From a virus: a stretch of DNA of 29,232 nucleotides. A model generated the notes under the pieces. It had not been told where the DNA came from, searched no databases, and saw nothing but the letters and a program-made list of their open reading frames with translations. Shown here piece after piece: positions 19,137 to 27,886 of this stretch (positions are counted from its first letter, which is position 1; each line of letters opens with the position of its first letter). The stretch spans positions 1 to 29,232 of the IMG/VR virus record IMGVR_UViG_3300025828_000129, one strand, 5' to 3'. The position numbers and the translations under genes are program-made.

Positions 19137-20615
19137 ATGCTTGATATAAATAAAATAAATCAAATTGCAGATTCGAAAGTACGAAGACAATTAAAATTAG
19201 ATATTTTAAAGAGTGTACGTAAAAAACAAGAGACTCAGATTAGAACTGATTTCTTAACTTTTGTTAAACATATGTGGCCAGAATTTGTTGAAGGGTCCCA
19301 TCACAAAGACATGGCGGATGCATTTAATAAAATTAGAAATGGAACTTTAAAAAGACTTATTGTTAATATGCCACCCAGGCATACTAAATCAGAATTTGCT
19401 TCTTACTTTTTACCAGCATGGATGATTGGTAATAATCCTCAATTAAAAATTATTCAAGCAACCCACACAGCGGAACTTGCAGTTAGGTTTGGTAGGAAAG
19501 CAAAAACACTAATGGATTCAGATGAGTATAAAGAAGTTTTTAAAACAAGATTAAGAGAAGACTCACAAGCTGCAGGACGTTGGGAAACGGAACAAGGTGG
19601 TGAATACTTTGCGGTTGGTGTTGAAGGAGCTGTTACAGGTCGAGGTGCGGACTTATTGATTATTGACGATCCACACTCGGAACAAGATGCATATTCTACT
19701 ACTGCATATGAAAAAGCATATGAGTGGTACACATCAGGACCACGTCAACGTTTACAACCAGGCGCTGCCATTGTTTTGGTTATGACAAGATGGAATACAA
19801 AAGATCTAACAGCAAAATTAATTAATGCAGCAGCAAAAGAAGCAAAAGCAGATCAATGGGAAGTAATTGAGTTTCCTGCAATCTTACCTTCCGGAAAACC
19901 TATGTGGCCAGAATATTGGAAGTTAGAAGATTTACTTGCTGTGAAAGCTTCCGCAGGAATTGGAAAATGGAATGCACAGTATATGCAAAACCCAACTGCA
20001 GAAGAAGGTGCAATCATCAAAAGAGAATGGTGGCGTGATTGGACTAAAGATTATATACCTGCATTGGAACATGTCATTCAGAGTTACGATACTGCGTTCT
20101 TAAAAAAAGAAACTGCTGACTATTCAGCGATAACAACTTGGGGCGTGTTCCGTGAGTCTGAAGACTCGGCTGAACAACTCATACTACTCGATGCTATTAA
20201 ACAGCGAGTGGAGTTTCCTGAATTAAGAAGATTGGCCAAAGAACAATATGACTATTGGCAACCGGAAACCGTACTCGTAGAATCTAAAGCATCCGGACTT
20301 CCTCTTACCTATGAACTAAGAGCCATGGGAATTCCTGTAGTTAATTTCTCTCCTAATAGAGGTAATGATAAACATTCCAGAGTTAACTCGGTTGCACCTT
20401 TATTTGAATCAGGAATGATTTGGGCCCCTAAAGATAAGGAGTTTGCTCAAGAAGTTATTGAGGAATGTGCAGCTTTTCCTCATGGAGATCATGATGACTT
20501 AGTTGACTCCATGACTCAAGCTATTATGAGATTTAGACAAGGTGGATTGATTTCCCATCCAGAAGACTATATAGATGAACCTATAATTAAAAACCCTAAG
20601 AAATACTATTGGTAA
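19137..20615 (+). CDS. terL: Terminase large subunit (packaging ATPase-nuclease)
   Basis: A 492-residue TerL. The ATPase half has the variant Walker A MPPRHTKS (78-85), Walker B LLIIDDP (173-179) and the coupling region after it. The nuclease half shows D318 in SYDTAF, E382 in VLVESKASG and the DHDDLVDS acidic group (451-458). It translocates DNA into the procapsid and cuts it. The length is typical. The first codons have no strong ribosome site (ACATTATG), and the upstream region holds phased repeats that could be the packaging site. The next gene starts in a TAATG overlap. Confidence 0.95.
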   Translation: MLDINKINQIADSKVRRQLKLDILKSVRKKQETQIRTDFLTFVKHMWPEFVEGSHHKDMADAFNKIRNGTLKRLIVNMPPRHTKSEFASYFLPAWMIGNNPQLKIIQATHTAELAVRFGRKAKTLMDSDEYKEVFKTRLREDSQAAGRWETEQGGEYFAVGVEGAVTGRGADLLIIDDPHSEQDAYSTTAYEKAYEWYTSGPRQRLQPGAAIVLVMTRWNTKDLTAKLINAAAKEAKADQWEVIEFPAILPSGKPMWPEYWKLEDLLAVKASAGIGKWNAQYMQNPTAEEGAIIKREWWRDWTKDYIPALEHVIQSYDTAFLKKETADYSAITTWGVFRESEDSAEQLILLDAIKQRVEFPELRRLAKEQYDYWQPETVLVESKASGLPLTYELRAMGIPVVNFSPNRGNDKHSRVNSVAPLFESGMIWAPKDKEFAQEVIEECAAFPHGDHDDLVDSMTQAIMRFRQGGLISHPEDYIDEPIIKNPKKYYW

Positions 20616-20746
20616 TGACACAAAGACTCACTAGAACCATACCCCCGAAACGCGGACCTAATCCACAAGGGTTGAATGTTCCATTAAAACAAGTTAAACT
20701 AATAAATTCAGGAAAAAAATATGGGAACAAAATCAAAAAAATCTGA
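20615..20746 (+). CDS. Small basic protein after terL (43 residues)
   Basis: This gene starts in a TAATG overlap with terL and ends 26 bases inside the next gene. It reads MTQRLTRTIPPKRGPNPQGL and is basic to the end. The PPKRGPNPQG stretch is familiar from short proteins next to terminase or portal genes in marine phages. Its position suggests a head or connector minor protein. Confidence 0.5.
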   Translation: MTQRLTRTIPPKRGPNPQGLNVPLKQVKLINSGKKYGNKIKKI

Positions 20747-21128
20747 AATGACACTATCTATTAATCCTATGCAGGATGATTTAGAAAAAATAGGAGTGGG
20801 AGCGGCAGCCTTAGGACGTATGGGTGCACCAGTCAAAGCTGTTAAAGAAGCACTTAAAAAAGGTGTTCAAGTGGTTAAAAAAGGTAAGAAAAAAATAGGT
20901 GAGAAAATTTATAAAGCTGTTGGGGAAGAATCTAAATTTAATAAAGCATTAATGGATAAACCTAAAAGAACTACGGCAGTAATGGTTGCTGGAGTAGGAG
21001 CAGCGAAAAAAAAGAAATGGGATGAAGGTGGATATGATAAAGACATGTCTTCTACGGAAGGATCTTTTTCTAAAGGTGGACTCGTCAGATCAGGCAAACC
21101 TAAATTAGCCAAAAAAGGTTGGAGATAA
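20721..21128 (+). CDS. Lys/Gly-rich head-module protein (135 residues)
   Basis: A 135-residue protein with strong lysine enrichment. Residues 25-70 contain helices with Ala/Lys patterns (VKAVKEALKKGVQVVKKGKK). The C-terminal 40 residues are Gly, Ser and Lys rich (KGGLVRSGKPKLAKKGWR). Between terL and portal, it is probably a minor structural or DNA-contacting virion protein. No domain is recognised. A GGAAAAAAA purine tract precedes the ATG. Confidence 0.55.
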   Translation: MGTKSKKSEMTLSINPMQDDLEKIGVGAAALGRMGAPVKAVKEALKKGVQVVKKGKKKIGEKIYKAVGEESKFNKALMDKPKRTTAVMVAGVGAAKKKKWDEGGYDKDMSSTEGSFSKGGLVRSGKPKLAKKGWR

Positions 21129-21131
21129 TAC

Positions 21132-23606
21132 ATGGCAGAAATAGATAAGTCACTTCCTAATGAAGTTACGAAAACAGTAGAGATTGCTTCTCCAGAAGAA
21201 TCATTACAAGAAGTTATTGATACACAAGAATCGCTTCCTGATCCAGGGAACACGGAAATTACTGAAACCGGAGATGGTGGAGTAGAAATTAATTTTGAAC
21301 CAGGAGCCTTTAACCAGGCAGAATCGGAAGGACATTTTGATAACCTTGCGGAACTGTTGCCAGAGGAAATATTAATGCCTCTTGGTTCAGAGTTATATGA
21401 AAATTATTCTGATTATAAATCATCACGTCAAGATTGGGAAAAATCATACATCACGGGTTTAGATTTATTAGGATTTAAATATGACAATAGAACCGAACCT
21501 TTCCAAGGTGCGTCAGGTGCAACTCACCCCGTATTAGCGGAAGCAGTGACTCAGTTCCAAGCTTTGGCGTACAAAGAATTATTACCAGCGAATGGACCCG
21601 TACGAACACAAATTATGGGTGTTCCTACCATGGAAAAAGAACAACAAGCTTTGCGAGTAAAAGAATTTATGAATTATCAAATCATGACTCAGATGAAAGA
21701 GTATGAGCCTGAGTTTGATCAAATGTTATTTTACTTACCACTATCAGGATCTTCTTTTAAAAAAGTATACTATGATGATTTATTAGGAAGAGCTGTTTCT
21801 AAATTTGTACCCGCAGAAGATTTAATTGTTCCTTATTCAGCAACTTCCTTAGAAGACGCTGAAGCTATTATTCATAGAATTAAAATATCAGAAAATGAAT
21901 TACGCAAACAACAAGTGGCAGGATTTTATCGAGATATTTCTCTAACTCCAGGTTATGATAATGAAACCGATCTAGAGAAAAAAGAACATGAATTAGAAGG
22001 TAGAAAAAAAACAGGAAGAAATGAAGATGTATTCACCTTATTAGAATGTCATGTCAATTTAGATTTAGAAGGATTTGAAGATAGAAATGCAGAGGGTGAT
22101 TTTACAGGAATCAAACTTCCTTACATTGTAACTATTGAAGAAAATTCTAGAGAAGTATTATCCATCCGAAGAAACTATGAAGCAGGAGATATTAAAAAAA
22201 GTAAAATCTCTTACTTTGTTCATTTTAAATTTTTACCAGGCCTAGGTTTCTATGGCTTTGGTTTGATACATATGATTGGTGGATTATCCAGAACAGCAAC
22301 CGCTGCACTTAGAACATTACTTGATGCAGGAACTTTATCTAATTTACCTGCTGGATTCAAAATGAGAGGAATACGAATTAGAGATGATGCTCAGTCTATA
22401 CAACCTGGAGAGTTTAGAGATGTGGATGCTCCTGGTGGAAATTTACGAGATGCGTTTATGCCTCTTCCTTTTAAAGAACCGAGCCAAACTCTCTTACAGC
22501 TTATGGGGGTCGTAGTTCAAGCAGGTCAGCGCTTCGCTTCAATAGCAGATCTGCAAGTAGGAGATGGGAACCAACAAGCGGCAGTGGGTACGACCGTAGC
22601 GCTGTTAGAAAGAGGAAGTAGAACTATGTCAGCTATTCATAAAAGAATATACATGGCATTAAAAGAAGAGTTCAAATTACTTGCTCGAGTATTTAAATTA
22701 TATCTACCAGAAGAATATCCTTACGATGTAGTAGGTGGACAAAAAACTATTAAGCAAACAGACTTTGATGATAGAGTAGATATTATTCCAGTAGCAGATC
22801 CTAATATCTTTTCTCAAACGCAAAGAATTAGTTTAGCTCAAACAGAATTACAATTAGCAACTTCTAATCCTCAAATGCATAATATGTATGAAGCATACCG
22901 ACATATGTATGAAGCATTGGGTGTTAAGGATATTGATAAAGTATTAAATAGACCTGCTCAACCACAACCACTAGATCCTTCCATAGAACATATTCAAGCA
23001 TTAAATGGACAACCATTCCAAGCTTTCCCAGGACAAGATCATAGAGCTCACATGACTGCTCATTTAAATTTTATGGGAACGAATCTTGCTAAAAATAATC
23101 CTGTGATTATGGGTGGATTACAAAAAAATATTTTAGAACATATTTCTTTAATGGCACAAGAACAGGTTCAATTAGAATTTAAAAATGAAATGATGGAAAT
23201 GCAACAGATGCAACAAGATCCTGCTATGATGCAAGACCCACAAGCTCAACAACAGATGCAACAAATGGTTCAAGATATTGAAGCAAGAAAAGCTTTATTG
23301 ATTGCAGATATGACAGAAGAATTTATGATGGAAGAACAAAAAATAACTTCTCAATTAAGTAATGATCCATTAGTTCAATTAAAAGCAAGAGAATTAGACT
23401 TGAGAGCTCAAGAAAATGAACGTAAGAGAAAGTCAGATCAAGATAGAATCAATCTAGATAAGATGAAAGCTATGATGAATCAGACTACTCAACAAGAAAA
23501 ACTAGATCAAAATGAAGAATTAGCTAATTTAAGAGCTGATACTTCTATTGAAAAAACAATACTAAGTAAAACCATCCCAAGTGTGGATAGAAGAGGAGGA
23601 ATGTAA
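21132..23606 (+). CDS. Portal (head-tail connector) protein
   Basis: An 824-residue protein. The first 80 residues are acidic and disordered. The core has GATHPVLAEAVTQFQALAYK and a long mixed region with NGPVRTQ and KKVYYDDLLGRA, then a stem-like helix region with GSRTMSAIHKRIYMALKEEF. The C-terminal 180 residues are Gln/Met-rich coiled coil (QQMQQDPAMM). Large portals of this order are known in P22-like and marine phages. It forms the dodecameric ring through which TerL packages DNA. It is the largest gene here and directly follows the lysine-rich protein by 3 bases; GGAGATAATAC precedes the ATG. Confidence 0.85.
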   Translation: MAEIDKSLPNEVTKTVEIASPEESLQEVIDTQESLPDPGNTEITETGDGGVEINFEPGAFNQAESEGHFDNLAELLPEEILMPLGSELYENYSDYKSSRQDWEKSYITGLDLLGFKYDNRTEPFQGASGATHPVLAEAVTQFQALAYKELLPANGPVRTQIMGVPTMEKEQQALRVKEFMNYQIMTQMKEYEPEFDQMLFYLPLSGSSFKKVYYDDLLGRAVSKFVPAEDLIVPYSATSLEDAEAIIHRIKISENELRKQQVAGFYRDISLTPGYDNETDLEKKEHELEGRKKTGRNEDVFTLLECHVNLDLEGFEDRNAEGDFTGIKLPYIVTIEENSREVLSIRRNYEAGDIKKSKISYFVHFKFLPGLGFYGFGLIHMIGGLSRTATAALRTLLDAGTLSNLPAGFKMRGIRIRDDAQSIQPGEFRDVDAPGGNLRDAFMPLPFKEPSQTLLQLMGVVVQAGQRFASIADLQVGDGNQQAAVGTTVALLERGSRTMSAIHKRIYMALKEEFKLLARVFKLYLPEEYPYDVVGGQKTIKQTDFDDRVDIIPVADPNIFSQTQRISLAQTELQLATSNPQMHNMYEAYRHMYEALGVKDIDKVLNRPAQPQPLDPSIEHIQALNGQPFQAFPGQDHRAHMTAHLNFMGTNLAKNNPVIMGGLQKNILEHISLMAQEQVQLEFKNEMMEMQQMQQDPAMMQDPQAQQQMQQMVQDIEARKALLIADMTEEFMMEEQKITSQLSNDPLVQLKARELDLRAQENERKRKSDQDRINLDKMKAMMNQTTQQEKLDQNEELANLRADTSIEKTILSKTIPSVDRRGGM

Positions 23607-23761
23607 TGAAAAAAGGTCAAAAAAAAGTAGCAAAAGTAATGCGGGAGTTTAAAAAAGGTAAACTTCACAGTGGAAAATCTGGAAAAATTGTGAAAAACCC
23701 AAAACAAGCTATTGCAATTGCTTTATCTGAAGCTAAAATGTCCAAGAAGAGGAAAAAATAA
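23606..23761 (+). CDS. DUF6496-like basic small protein
   Basis: A 51-residue, very basic protein in a TAATG overlap with portal. It has VMREFKKGKLHSGKSGK and NPKQAIAIALSEA, the signature of the DUF6496 family as I recall it. The QAIAIALSEA helix is well conserved. The role is unknown; small size, charge and head-module location suggest a DNA- or capsid-associated protein. Confidence 0.7.
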   Translation: MKKGQKKVAKVMREFKKGKLHSGKSGKIVKNPKQAIAIALSEAKMSKKRKK

Positions 23762-23914
23762 ATGAAAAAAAACACAAAAATGCCTAAATGTGGTTATGAA
23801 GTGGGAGCACCTGAGGGTGGCAAAAAAATTGCTACACCTAAAGCTGGTGAAAATCCAAAAGTAACTGTTAAAGGTACTAAAACTTTAAAAAAACAAACTG
23901 CAACTTGGTACTAA
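23762..23914 (+). CDS. Small Lys/Gly-rich protein (50 residues)
   Basis: ATG at 23762 to TAA 23912-23914. It reads KMPKCGYEVGAPEGGKKIAT and then beta-like short repeats of Lys, Thr and Gly, ending TATWY. The stop of the previous gene lies directly before its ATG. The function is unknown. Confidence 0.5.
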   Translation: MKKNTKMPKCGYEVGAPEGGKKIATPKAGENPKVTVKGTKTLKKQTATWY

Positions 23915-23917
23915 GTT

Positions 23918-24307
23918 ATGTTTCCATGGAGTTTAATAGGCTCTGGAGTCAAGGCCGCAGTAGAAATTTATTCTAACAAGAAAAAATCTGAAATCGCTAT
24001 GTCAGAAGCAGCATTATTACATGCTGAAAAAATGAAACGTGGTGAGATTGAATATACAGGTAAAATCTTTGAATCACAAAAAGGGGATTGGAAGGACGAA
24101 TTCATACTCATTGTTCTATCATCACCATTATTTTTATTAGCATATTCTGTATTTGCAGAAGATGAAAAAATTTCTCAGAAGCTAGACTTGTATTTTGAGA
24201 AATTACAAGGTATGCCTTGGTGGGTGACTGGACTTTGGATTTCCGTAGTGGCTGCCGTGTATGGAATCAAAGCAACAGATATCATTAATACAAAAAAAGG
24301 AAAATAA
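23918..24307 (+). CDS. Probable holin (GTA 3TM-like)
   Basis: A 129-residue protein with an amphipathic N-terminal segment (LIGSGVKAAVEIYSNKKK), a charged helix (23-60) and two clear transmembrane helices at about 62-79 (FILIVLSSPLFLLAYSVF) and 101-117 (WWVTGLWISVVAAVYGI). The layout and the KGDWKDEF stretch before the first helix match the 3TM holin group found in gene transfer agents and marine phages. A holin would release the M15 endolysin encoded 16 kb upstream. The separation of the two is unusual but known in phages. Confidence 0.65.
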   Translation: MFPWSLIGSGVKAAVEIYSNKKKSEIAMSEAALLHAEKMKRGEIEYTGKIFESQKGDWKDEFILIVLSSPLFLLAYSVFAEDEKISQKLDLYFEKLQGMPWWVTGLWISVVAAVYGIKATDIINTKKGK

Positions 24308-24309
24308 AT

Positions 24310-24417
24310 ATGTTAAAAAAAATAAAAAATAAACTTTGTAAATTAGTTTGTAAAATATTCGGAATTACACCATGTATATGTAGTCATGAATGCAACTGTA
24401 AAAAGGAGAACAAATAA
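24310..24417 (+). CDS. Small Cys-rich protein (35 residues)
   Basis: A 35-residue frame with six cysteines (KLCKLVCKIF, CICSHECNC) and a basic N-terminus. It starts 2 bases after the holin stop and ends in a TAATG overlap with the next gene, which supports it despite its size. Metal binding or a disulfide-rich peptide are possible. Confidence 0.4.
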   Translation: MLKKIKNKLCKLVCKIFGITPCICSHECNCKKENK

Positions 24418-24566
24418 TGAAAAAGAAAATGATCAAAGAATATGGTGGCAAAGAAAAATATAAATCTAAAGCCGCTATGAAAAAACATGAGAAAAAAGAA
24501 TCTAAAAAAATGGAAGCCCGTGAAAAATATAAAATGGGTGGAAAAGCCAAAGGGAGAAAGTGCTAA
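24417..24566 (+). CDS. Small Lys/Glu-rich protein (49 residues)
   Basis: This gene starts and ends in TAATG overlaps. It reads MKKKMIKEYGGKEKYKSKAA, then alternating Lys and Glu (MKKHEKKESKKMEAREKYKM) and a Gly/Lys/Arg tail. It is one of several very basic small proteins in this block. Confidence 0.5.
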   Translation: MKKKMIKEYGGKEKYKSKAAMKKHEKKESKKMEAREKYKMGGKAKGRKC

Positions 24567-24709
24567 TGGCTACAAAAAAGAAACCTGGTCTTTGGGCCAA
24601 TATCAATAGAAGAAAAAAACTTGGTATTTCAAGACCTAAATCTAAATCAACCATTTCAGCTAAAGCATACGCTAACATGAAGAAAGGTTTTCCTAAAAAG
24701 AAAAAATGA
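24566..24709 (+). CDS. Small basic protein with KPGLWANI motif (47 residues)
   Basis: A 47-residue protein in a TAATG overlap that reads ATKKKPGLWANINRRKKLGI and ends in KKGFPKKKK. The KPGLWANI start is a conserved feature of small proteins in marine phage head modules, by memory. It ends in an ATGA overlap with the DUF6321-like gene. Confidence 0.55.
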   Translation: MATKKKPGLWANINRRKKLGISRPKSKSTISAKAYANMKKGFPKKKK

Positions 24710-25113
24710 TAGCTAAAAAAGGATATGGTAGAGCATTTTTATCTAGAGGATCAAAAGCTATTTTTGATGAATTAGAATCAAAAGTTCCTTTTCCCAAAGG
24801 ACAAAAAGTTCCTACCAAATTAGCTAAAGGAGGAAAGGCAACTCCTGCGTGGCAAAGAAAAGAAGGTAAATCAGAATCCGGTGGATTAAATAAAAAAGGT
24901 ATTGCATCTTATAGAAGAGCAAATCCTGGTTCTAAATTATCTATGGCTGTTACTACCAAGCCATCTAAATTAAAAAAAGGTTCTAAAGCAGCAAATAGAC
25001 GTAAGTCTTTTTGTGCTAGAATGAGTGGTATGAAAAAAAGATTAACTTCTGCTAAAACGGCAAGGGATCCTAATAGCAGAATAAACAAATCCCTAAGAAA
25101 GTGGAATTGTTAA
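24706..25113 (+). CDS. DUF6321-like basic phage protein
   Basis: A 135-residue basic protein with the pattern AWQRKEGKSESGGLNKKGIASYRRANPGS (key residues W49, K52-E53-G54, G59-G60-L61-N62 and G65), RRKSFCARM and SLRKWNC near the end. I recall this order (W-R-K-E-G-K, then G-G-L-N, then S-F-x-A-R-M) from the DUF6321 family of cyanophages and other marine phages, which are thought to be virion-associated. No enzymatic motif is seen. It overlaps the preceding gene by ATGA, and the next ATG follows its stop directly. Confidence 0.65.
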   Translation: MIAKKGYGRAFLSRGSKAIFDELESKVPFPKGQKVPTKLAKGGKATPAWQRKEGKSESGGLNKKGIASYRRANPGSKLSMAVTTKPSKLKKGSKAANRRKSFCARMSGMKKRLTSAKTARDPNSRINKSLRKWNC

Positions 25114-25362
25114 ATGGATGTAACCGAGTTTCTTTCGAAACTAAGAAAGATATTAAGAGATAACTACCAACAAATAGGAGAGAACTTTCTCGCTGGTGGT
25201 GTTGACAATATGGAAAAATACAAGTATTTGTTAGGACAGGCACATGCCTACCAATACGTAGATCAGGAAATCTCTAACCTGCTAAAACCAAAGGAGCAAA
25301 AAAATGACGGAGCAAAAGCAGACGACAATGTCGTCAAGTTCGACGGAAGTACCAAAGATTAA
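25114..25362 (+). CDS. Conserved head-module small protein (82 residues)
   Basis: An 82-residue protein with an N-terminal helix (VTEFLSKLRKILRDNYQQIG), DNMEKYKYLLGQAHAYQYVD and a polar C-terminus. Short proteins of this shape with YLLGQ-x-x-A lie between small basic genes and the co-chaperonin in related phages by memory. The last 59 bases overlap the co-chaperonin gene in another frame. Confidence 0.6.
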   Translation: MDVTEFLSKLRKILRDNYQQIGENFLAGGVDNMEKYKYLLGQAHAYQYVDQEISNLLKPKEQKNDGAKADDNVVKFDGSTKD

Positions 25363-25771
25363 ATTAGCACTTCAAGAAAAATACGAACAACAAAAAGAAG
25401 AAGAAATAAATAAGCATAACGCTATTAAAGAAAAAGAATCTTCTAAACTTCCACAACCAACTGGTTGGAGAATGTTAGTTTTACCTTTTAAAGCAAAACC
25501 AAAAACAAAAGGTGGAATTTATTTATCAGACGAATCCATAGAAAGATCTCAAGTTGCATCTACTTGTGGTCTTGTTCTTGCTATGGGACCTCATTGTTAT
25601 GACAAGGAAAAATTTCCTGAAGGTCCTTGGTGCAAGAAGGGGGATTGGGTTATCTTTGCAAGATATGCAGGAAGCCGAATTCTTATAGATGGCGGGGAGG
25701 TTAGACTTCTGAATGATGATGAAGTCTTAGCAACGGTGAAAGACCCCGAAGATATCTTTCATCAATTTTAA
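25304..25771 (+). CDS. GroES-like co-chaperonin (Cpn10 family)
   Basis: A 155-residue protein with the Cpn10 fold pattern: GWRMLVLP (about 54-61), KTKGGIYLSDESIERS for the mobile-loop region (70-85), GLVLAMGP (89-96), KKGDWVIFARYAGSRI (111-126) and LLNDDEVLATVKD at the end. The first 45 residues are an unusual polar extension. Phage GroES relatives, such as T4 gp31, redirect host GroEL to fold the large capsid protein. The ATG at 25304 has AAAGGAG 8 bases upstream and begins 59 bases inside the preceding gene, an uncommonly long out-of-frame overlap. Confidence 0.85.
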   Translation: MTEQKQTTMSSSSTEVPKIKLALQEKYEQQKEEEINKHNAIKEKESSKLPQPTGWRMLVLPFKAKPKTKGGIYLSDESIERSQVASTCGLVLAMGPHCYDKEKFPEGPWCKKGDWVIFARYAGSRILIDGGEVRLLNDDEVLATVKDPEDIFHQF

Positions 25772-25791
25772 CCATAACATAGGAGATAACT

Positions 25792-26778
25792 ATGCAAGAA
25801 GAAAAAACAGTAGACATAGATACTTCAGGTCCAGGAGCCGAGATTGAATTAGAAACTCCCAAATCAGAACTAGAGGTATCCCATGAAACTACAGACAGTA
25901 AGGAGTCCGTTGACGCATCTGAGAAATTGGATGAGCAGTCAAATGTTCAAGCTAGCGAAGCAGGAACCACGGACCAGGAACAGAAAGAATCTTCAGAAGA
26001 AGATAATGAAAAAAAGAAAGAATTAGATGACTACTCAGAAGGAGTAAAAAAGAGAATTGCTAAGTTAACTAAAAAAATGCGTGAAGCAGAAAGAAGAGAA
26101 CAAGCTGCTATAGATTACGCAAAATCAGTATTGACAGAGCAAGAGACTTTAAAAGGACGTTTAACTAAATTAGATACAGGATATGTGTCTGAAATGGAAA
26201 ACAGAATTAAGTCTTCCAAAGAAGCAGCGATTGCTAAATTAGCCAAAGCAAGAGAAGATGGTAATTTAGAATTAGAAGTTGCTGCACAAACAGAGATTTC
26301 AAGATTAGGTTATGAAGAAGCAAGGCTTTCTGAAATAAAATCTAGACAAGAAACTCAAATTGAGACTCCGGTACAAACCAGACAATCTCAATTACAACAA
26401 GAACCAGTGGATACAGTAGATCCTAAAGCACAATCTTGGGCTCAAAAAAATCCTTGGTTTAACACGGATAAAGTAATGAAAAGCGCTGCTATTGCAATAC
26501 ATGAGCAGTTAACTGAAGAGGAAGGATATGATCCTAGATCTGATGAATATTACACAGAAATAGACAAAAGAATTAGACTTGAATTTCCTCATAAATTTGG
26601 TAATAATGAGACACAAAATTCGACAAGGGAGAAACCTACTCAAGTAGTTGCTTCTGCATCTAGAAGTAGTAAACCAGGTCGCAAAACTGTGAGACTCACG
26701 CCATCACAAGTAGCAATTGCTAAAAAATTAGGTGTGCCACTTGAACTTTATGCGAAACAATTAACCACGAAGGAGTAA
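25792..26778 (+). CDS. Probable scaffolding (head assembly) protein
   Basis: A 328-residue protein: a very acidic, disordered N-terminus (1-75), a long coiled coil (about 80-180, SEGVKKRIAKLTKKMREAER) and a basic C-terminus (290-328) with TPSQVAIAKKLGVPLELYAK. This profile and its position before the capsid genes match phage scaffolding proteins, which guide capsid assembly and are then lost. GGAGATAACT precedes the ATG. Confidence 0.7.
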   Translation: MQEEKTVDIDTSGPGAEIELETPKSELEVSHETTDSKESVDASEKLDEQSNVQASEAGTTDQEQKESSEEDNEKKKELDDYSEGVKKRIAKLTKKMREAERREQAAIDYAKSVLTEQETLKGRLTKLDTGYVSEMENRIKSSKEAAIAKLAKAREDGNLELEVAAQTEISRLGYEEARLSEIKSRQETQIETPVQTRQSQLQQEPVDTVDPKAQSWAQKNPWFNTDKVMKSAAIAIHEQLTEEEGYDPRSDEYYTEIDKRIRLEFPHKFGNNETQNSTREKPTQVVASASRSSKPGRKTVRLTPSQVAIAKKLGVPLELYAKQLTTKE

Positions 26779-26784
26779 ATGCAT

Positions 26785-27249
26785 ATGGAAAATAAAAATA
26801 TAAAAGAAGCTTCTCGTGCGAGTCAAACTAGAGATAAAACATCTCGACCTAAAGTTTGGACTCCACCGTCATCTTTAGACGCACCACCTGCGCCAAATGG
26901 TTTTAGGCATAGATGGATAAGAGCAGAATCAATGGGCTTTCAGGATTCTAAAAATATCGCTGGAAGATTAAGATCAGGTTACGAATTAGTTCGTGCTGAT
27001 GAATATCCAGATTCAAATTATCCAGTTGTCGAAGACGGAAAATACGCTGGTGTAATCGGAGTTGGCGGCCTAGTGCTGGCTAGGGTACCGGAAGAGGTTG
27101 CAAAATCAAGAGCTGAATACTATGCAAAACAAGGTATTGAGCAAGATCAAGCAGTAGACAACGATCTCATGAAGGAACAGCACCCAAGTATGCCTATCAA
27201 TGTTGATAGACAAACTCGTGTAACTTTTGGTGGCTCTAAGAAAAGTTAA
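26785..27249 (+). CDS. Conserved head-module protein (154 residues)
   Basis: This gene starts at ATG 26785; an in-frame ATG at 26779 is too close to AAGGAG to be used well. The sequence SRPKVWTPPSSLDAPPAPNG, then FRHRWIRAESMGFQDSKNIA and GYELVRADEYPD followed by GGLVLARVPEEVA is a pattern I recall from marine phages just before the capsid genes. It may be a head minor protein, a connector or a protease-related factor; no catalytic motif is seen. Confidence 0.65.
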   Translation: MENKNIKEASRASQTRDKTSRPKVWTPPSSLDAPPAPNGFRHRWIRAESMGFQDSKNIAGRLRSGYELVRADEYPDSNYPVVEDGKYAGVIGVGGLVLARVPEEVAKSRAEYYAKQGIEQDQAVDNDLMKEQHPSMPINVDRQTRVTFGGSKKS

Positions 27250-27302
27250 TTTTTTAACAATTCAGAACCCCAATTAAACTTAAAACTTAGGAGTAAAAAA
27301 CT

Positions 27303-27872
27303 ATGGCAAATAAAGACGCTGCTTTCGGTTTAAAACCGATTGGCAAAGTTGGTCAGAATAGAGACGCTCAAGGTTTAAGTGAATATAGTATTGCAGCTAA
27401 CGATAGCTCTACTATCTATTTCCAGGATCCAGTTAAAGCAACTGCGGCAGGAACAATAGATGTAGCAGCGGTAGGTAGCGTACTATTAGGTTCACTAAAC
27501 GGTGTATTTTATACTGATCCTACTACAAAAAAACCTACGTGGGCAAACCACTATTCGCAAGTAAACGCTTCGGATATTGTTGCTTTCGTATCTGATGACC
27601 CTTATGAAAGATTCGAGATTCAATCGGATAACTCAGCTGCTTCGGCACAAACTGATGTATTCATGAATTACGACATCTTGTACACAGCAGGAAACTCAGC
27701 TAACTTTGTTTCAAAAGTAGAGTTAGATGATTCAACTACTAGTACTGCAAGTGGTCAATTAAAAGTAATTGGTGTTTCTAAAGATCCAGACAATAATGAT
27801 TTAAGTTCTGCGAACGTAAATTTTGTTGTTGAAATCAACGAACACTTCTTAAAATCAACAGCAGGCGTATAA
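27303..27872 (+). CDS. Head decoration-like structural protein
   Basis: A 189-residue, Ser/Thr/Asp-rich, beta-strand-rich protein. It begins ANKDAAFGLKPIGKVGQNRD and has DPVKATAAGTIDVAAVGSVLLGSLN, a pattern seen in virion surface or head-decoration proteins of phages. No cysteine is present and the codons differ from the small basic genes. It directly precedes the major capsid gene with TAGGAGT before its ATG, so high expression is expected. Confidence 0.7.
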   Translation: MANKDAAFGLKPIGKVGQNRDAQGLSEYSIAANDSSTIYFQDPVKATAAGTIDVAAVGSVLLGSLNGVFYTDPTTKKPTWANHYSQVNASDIVAFVSDDPYERFEIQSDNSAASAQTDVFMNYDILYTAGNSANFVSKVELDDSTTSTASGQLKVIGVSKDPDNNDLSSANVNFVVEINEHFLKSTAGV

Positions 27873-27886
27873 TAGGAGAATAAAAT

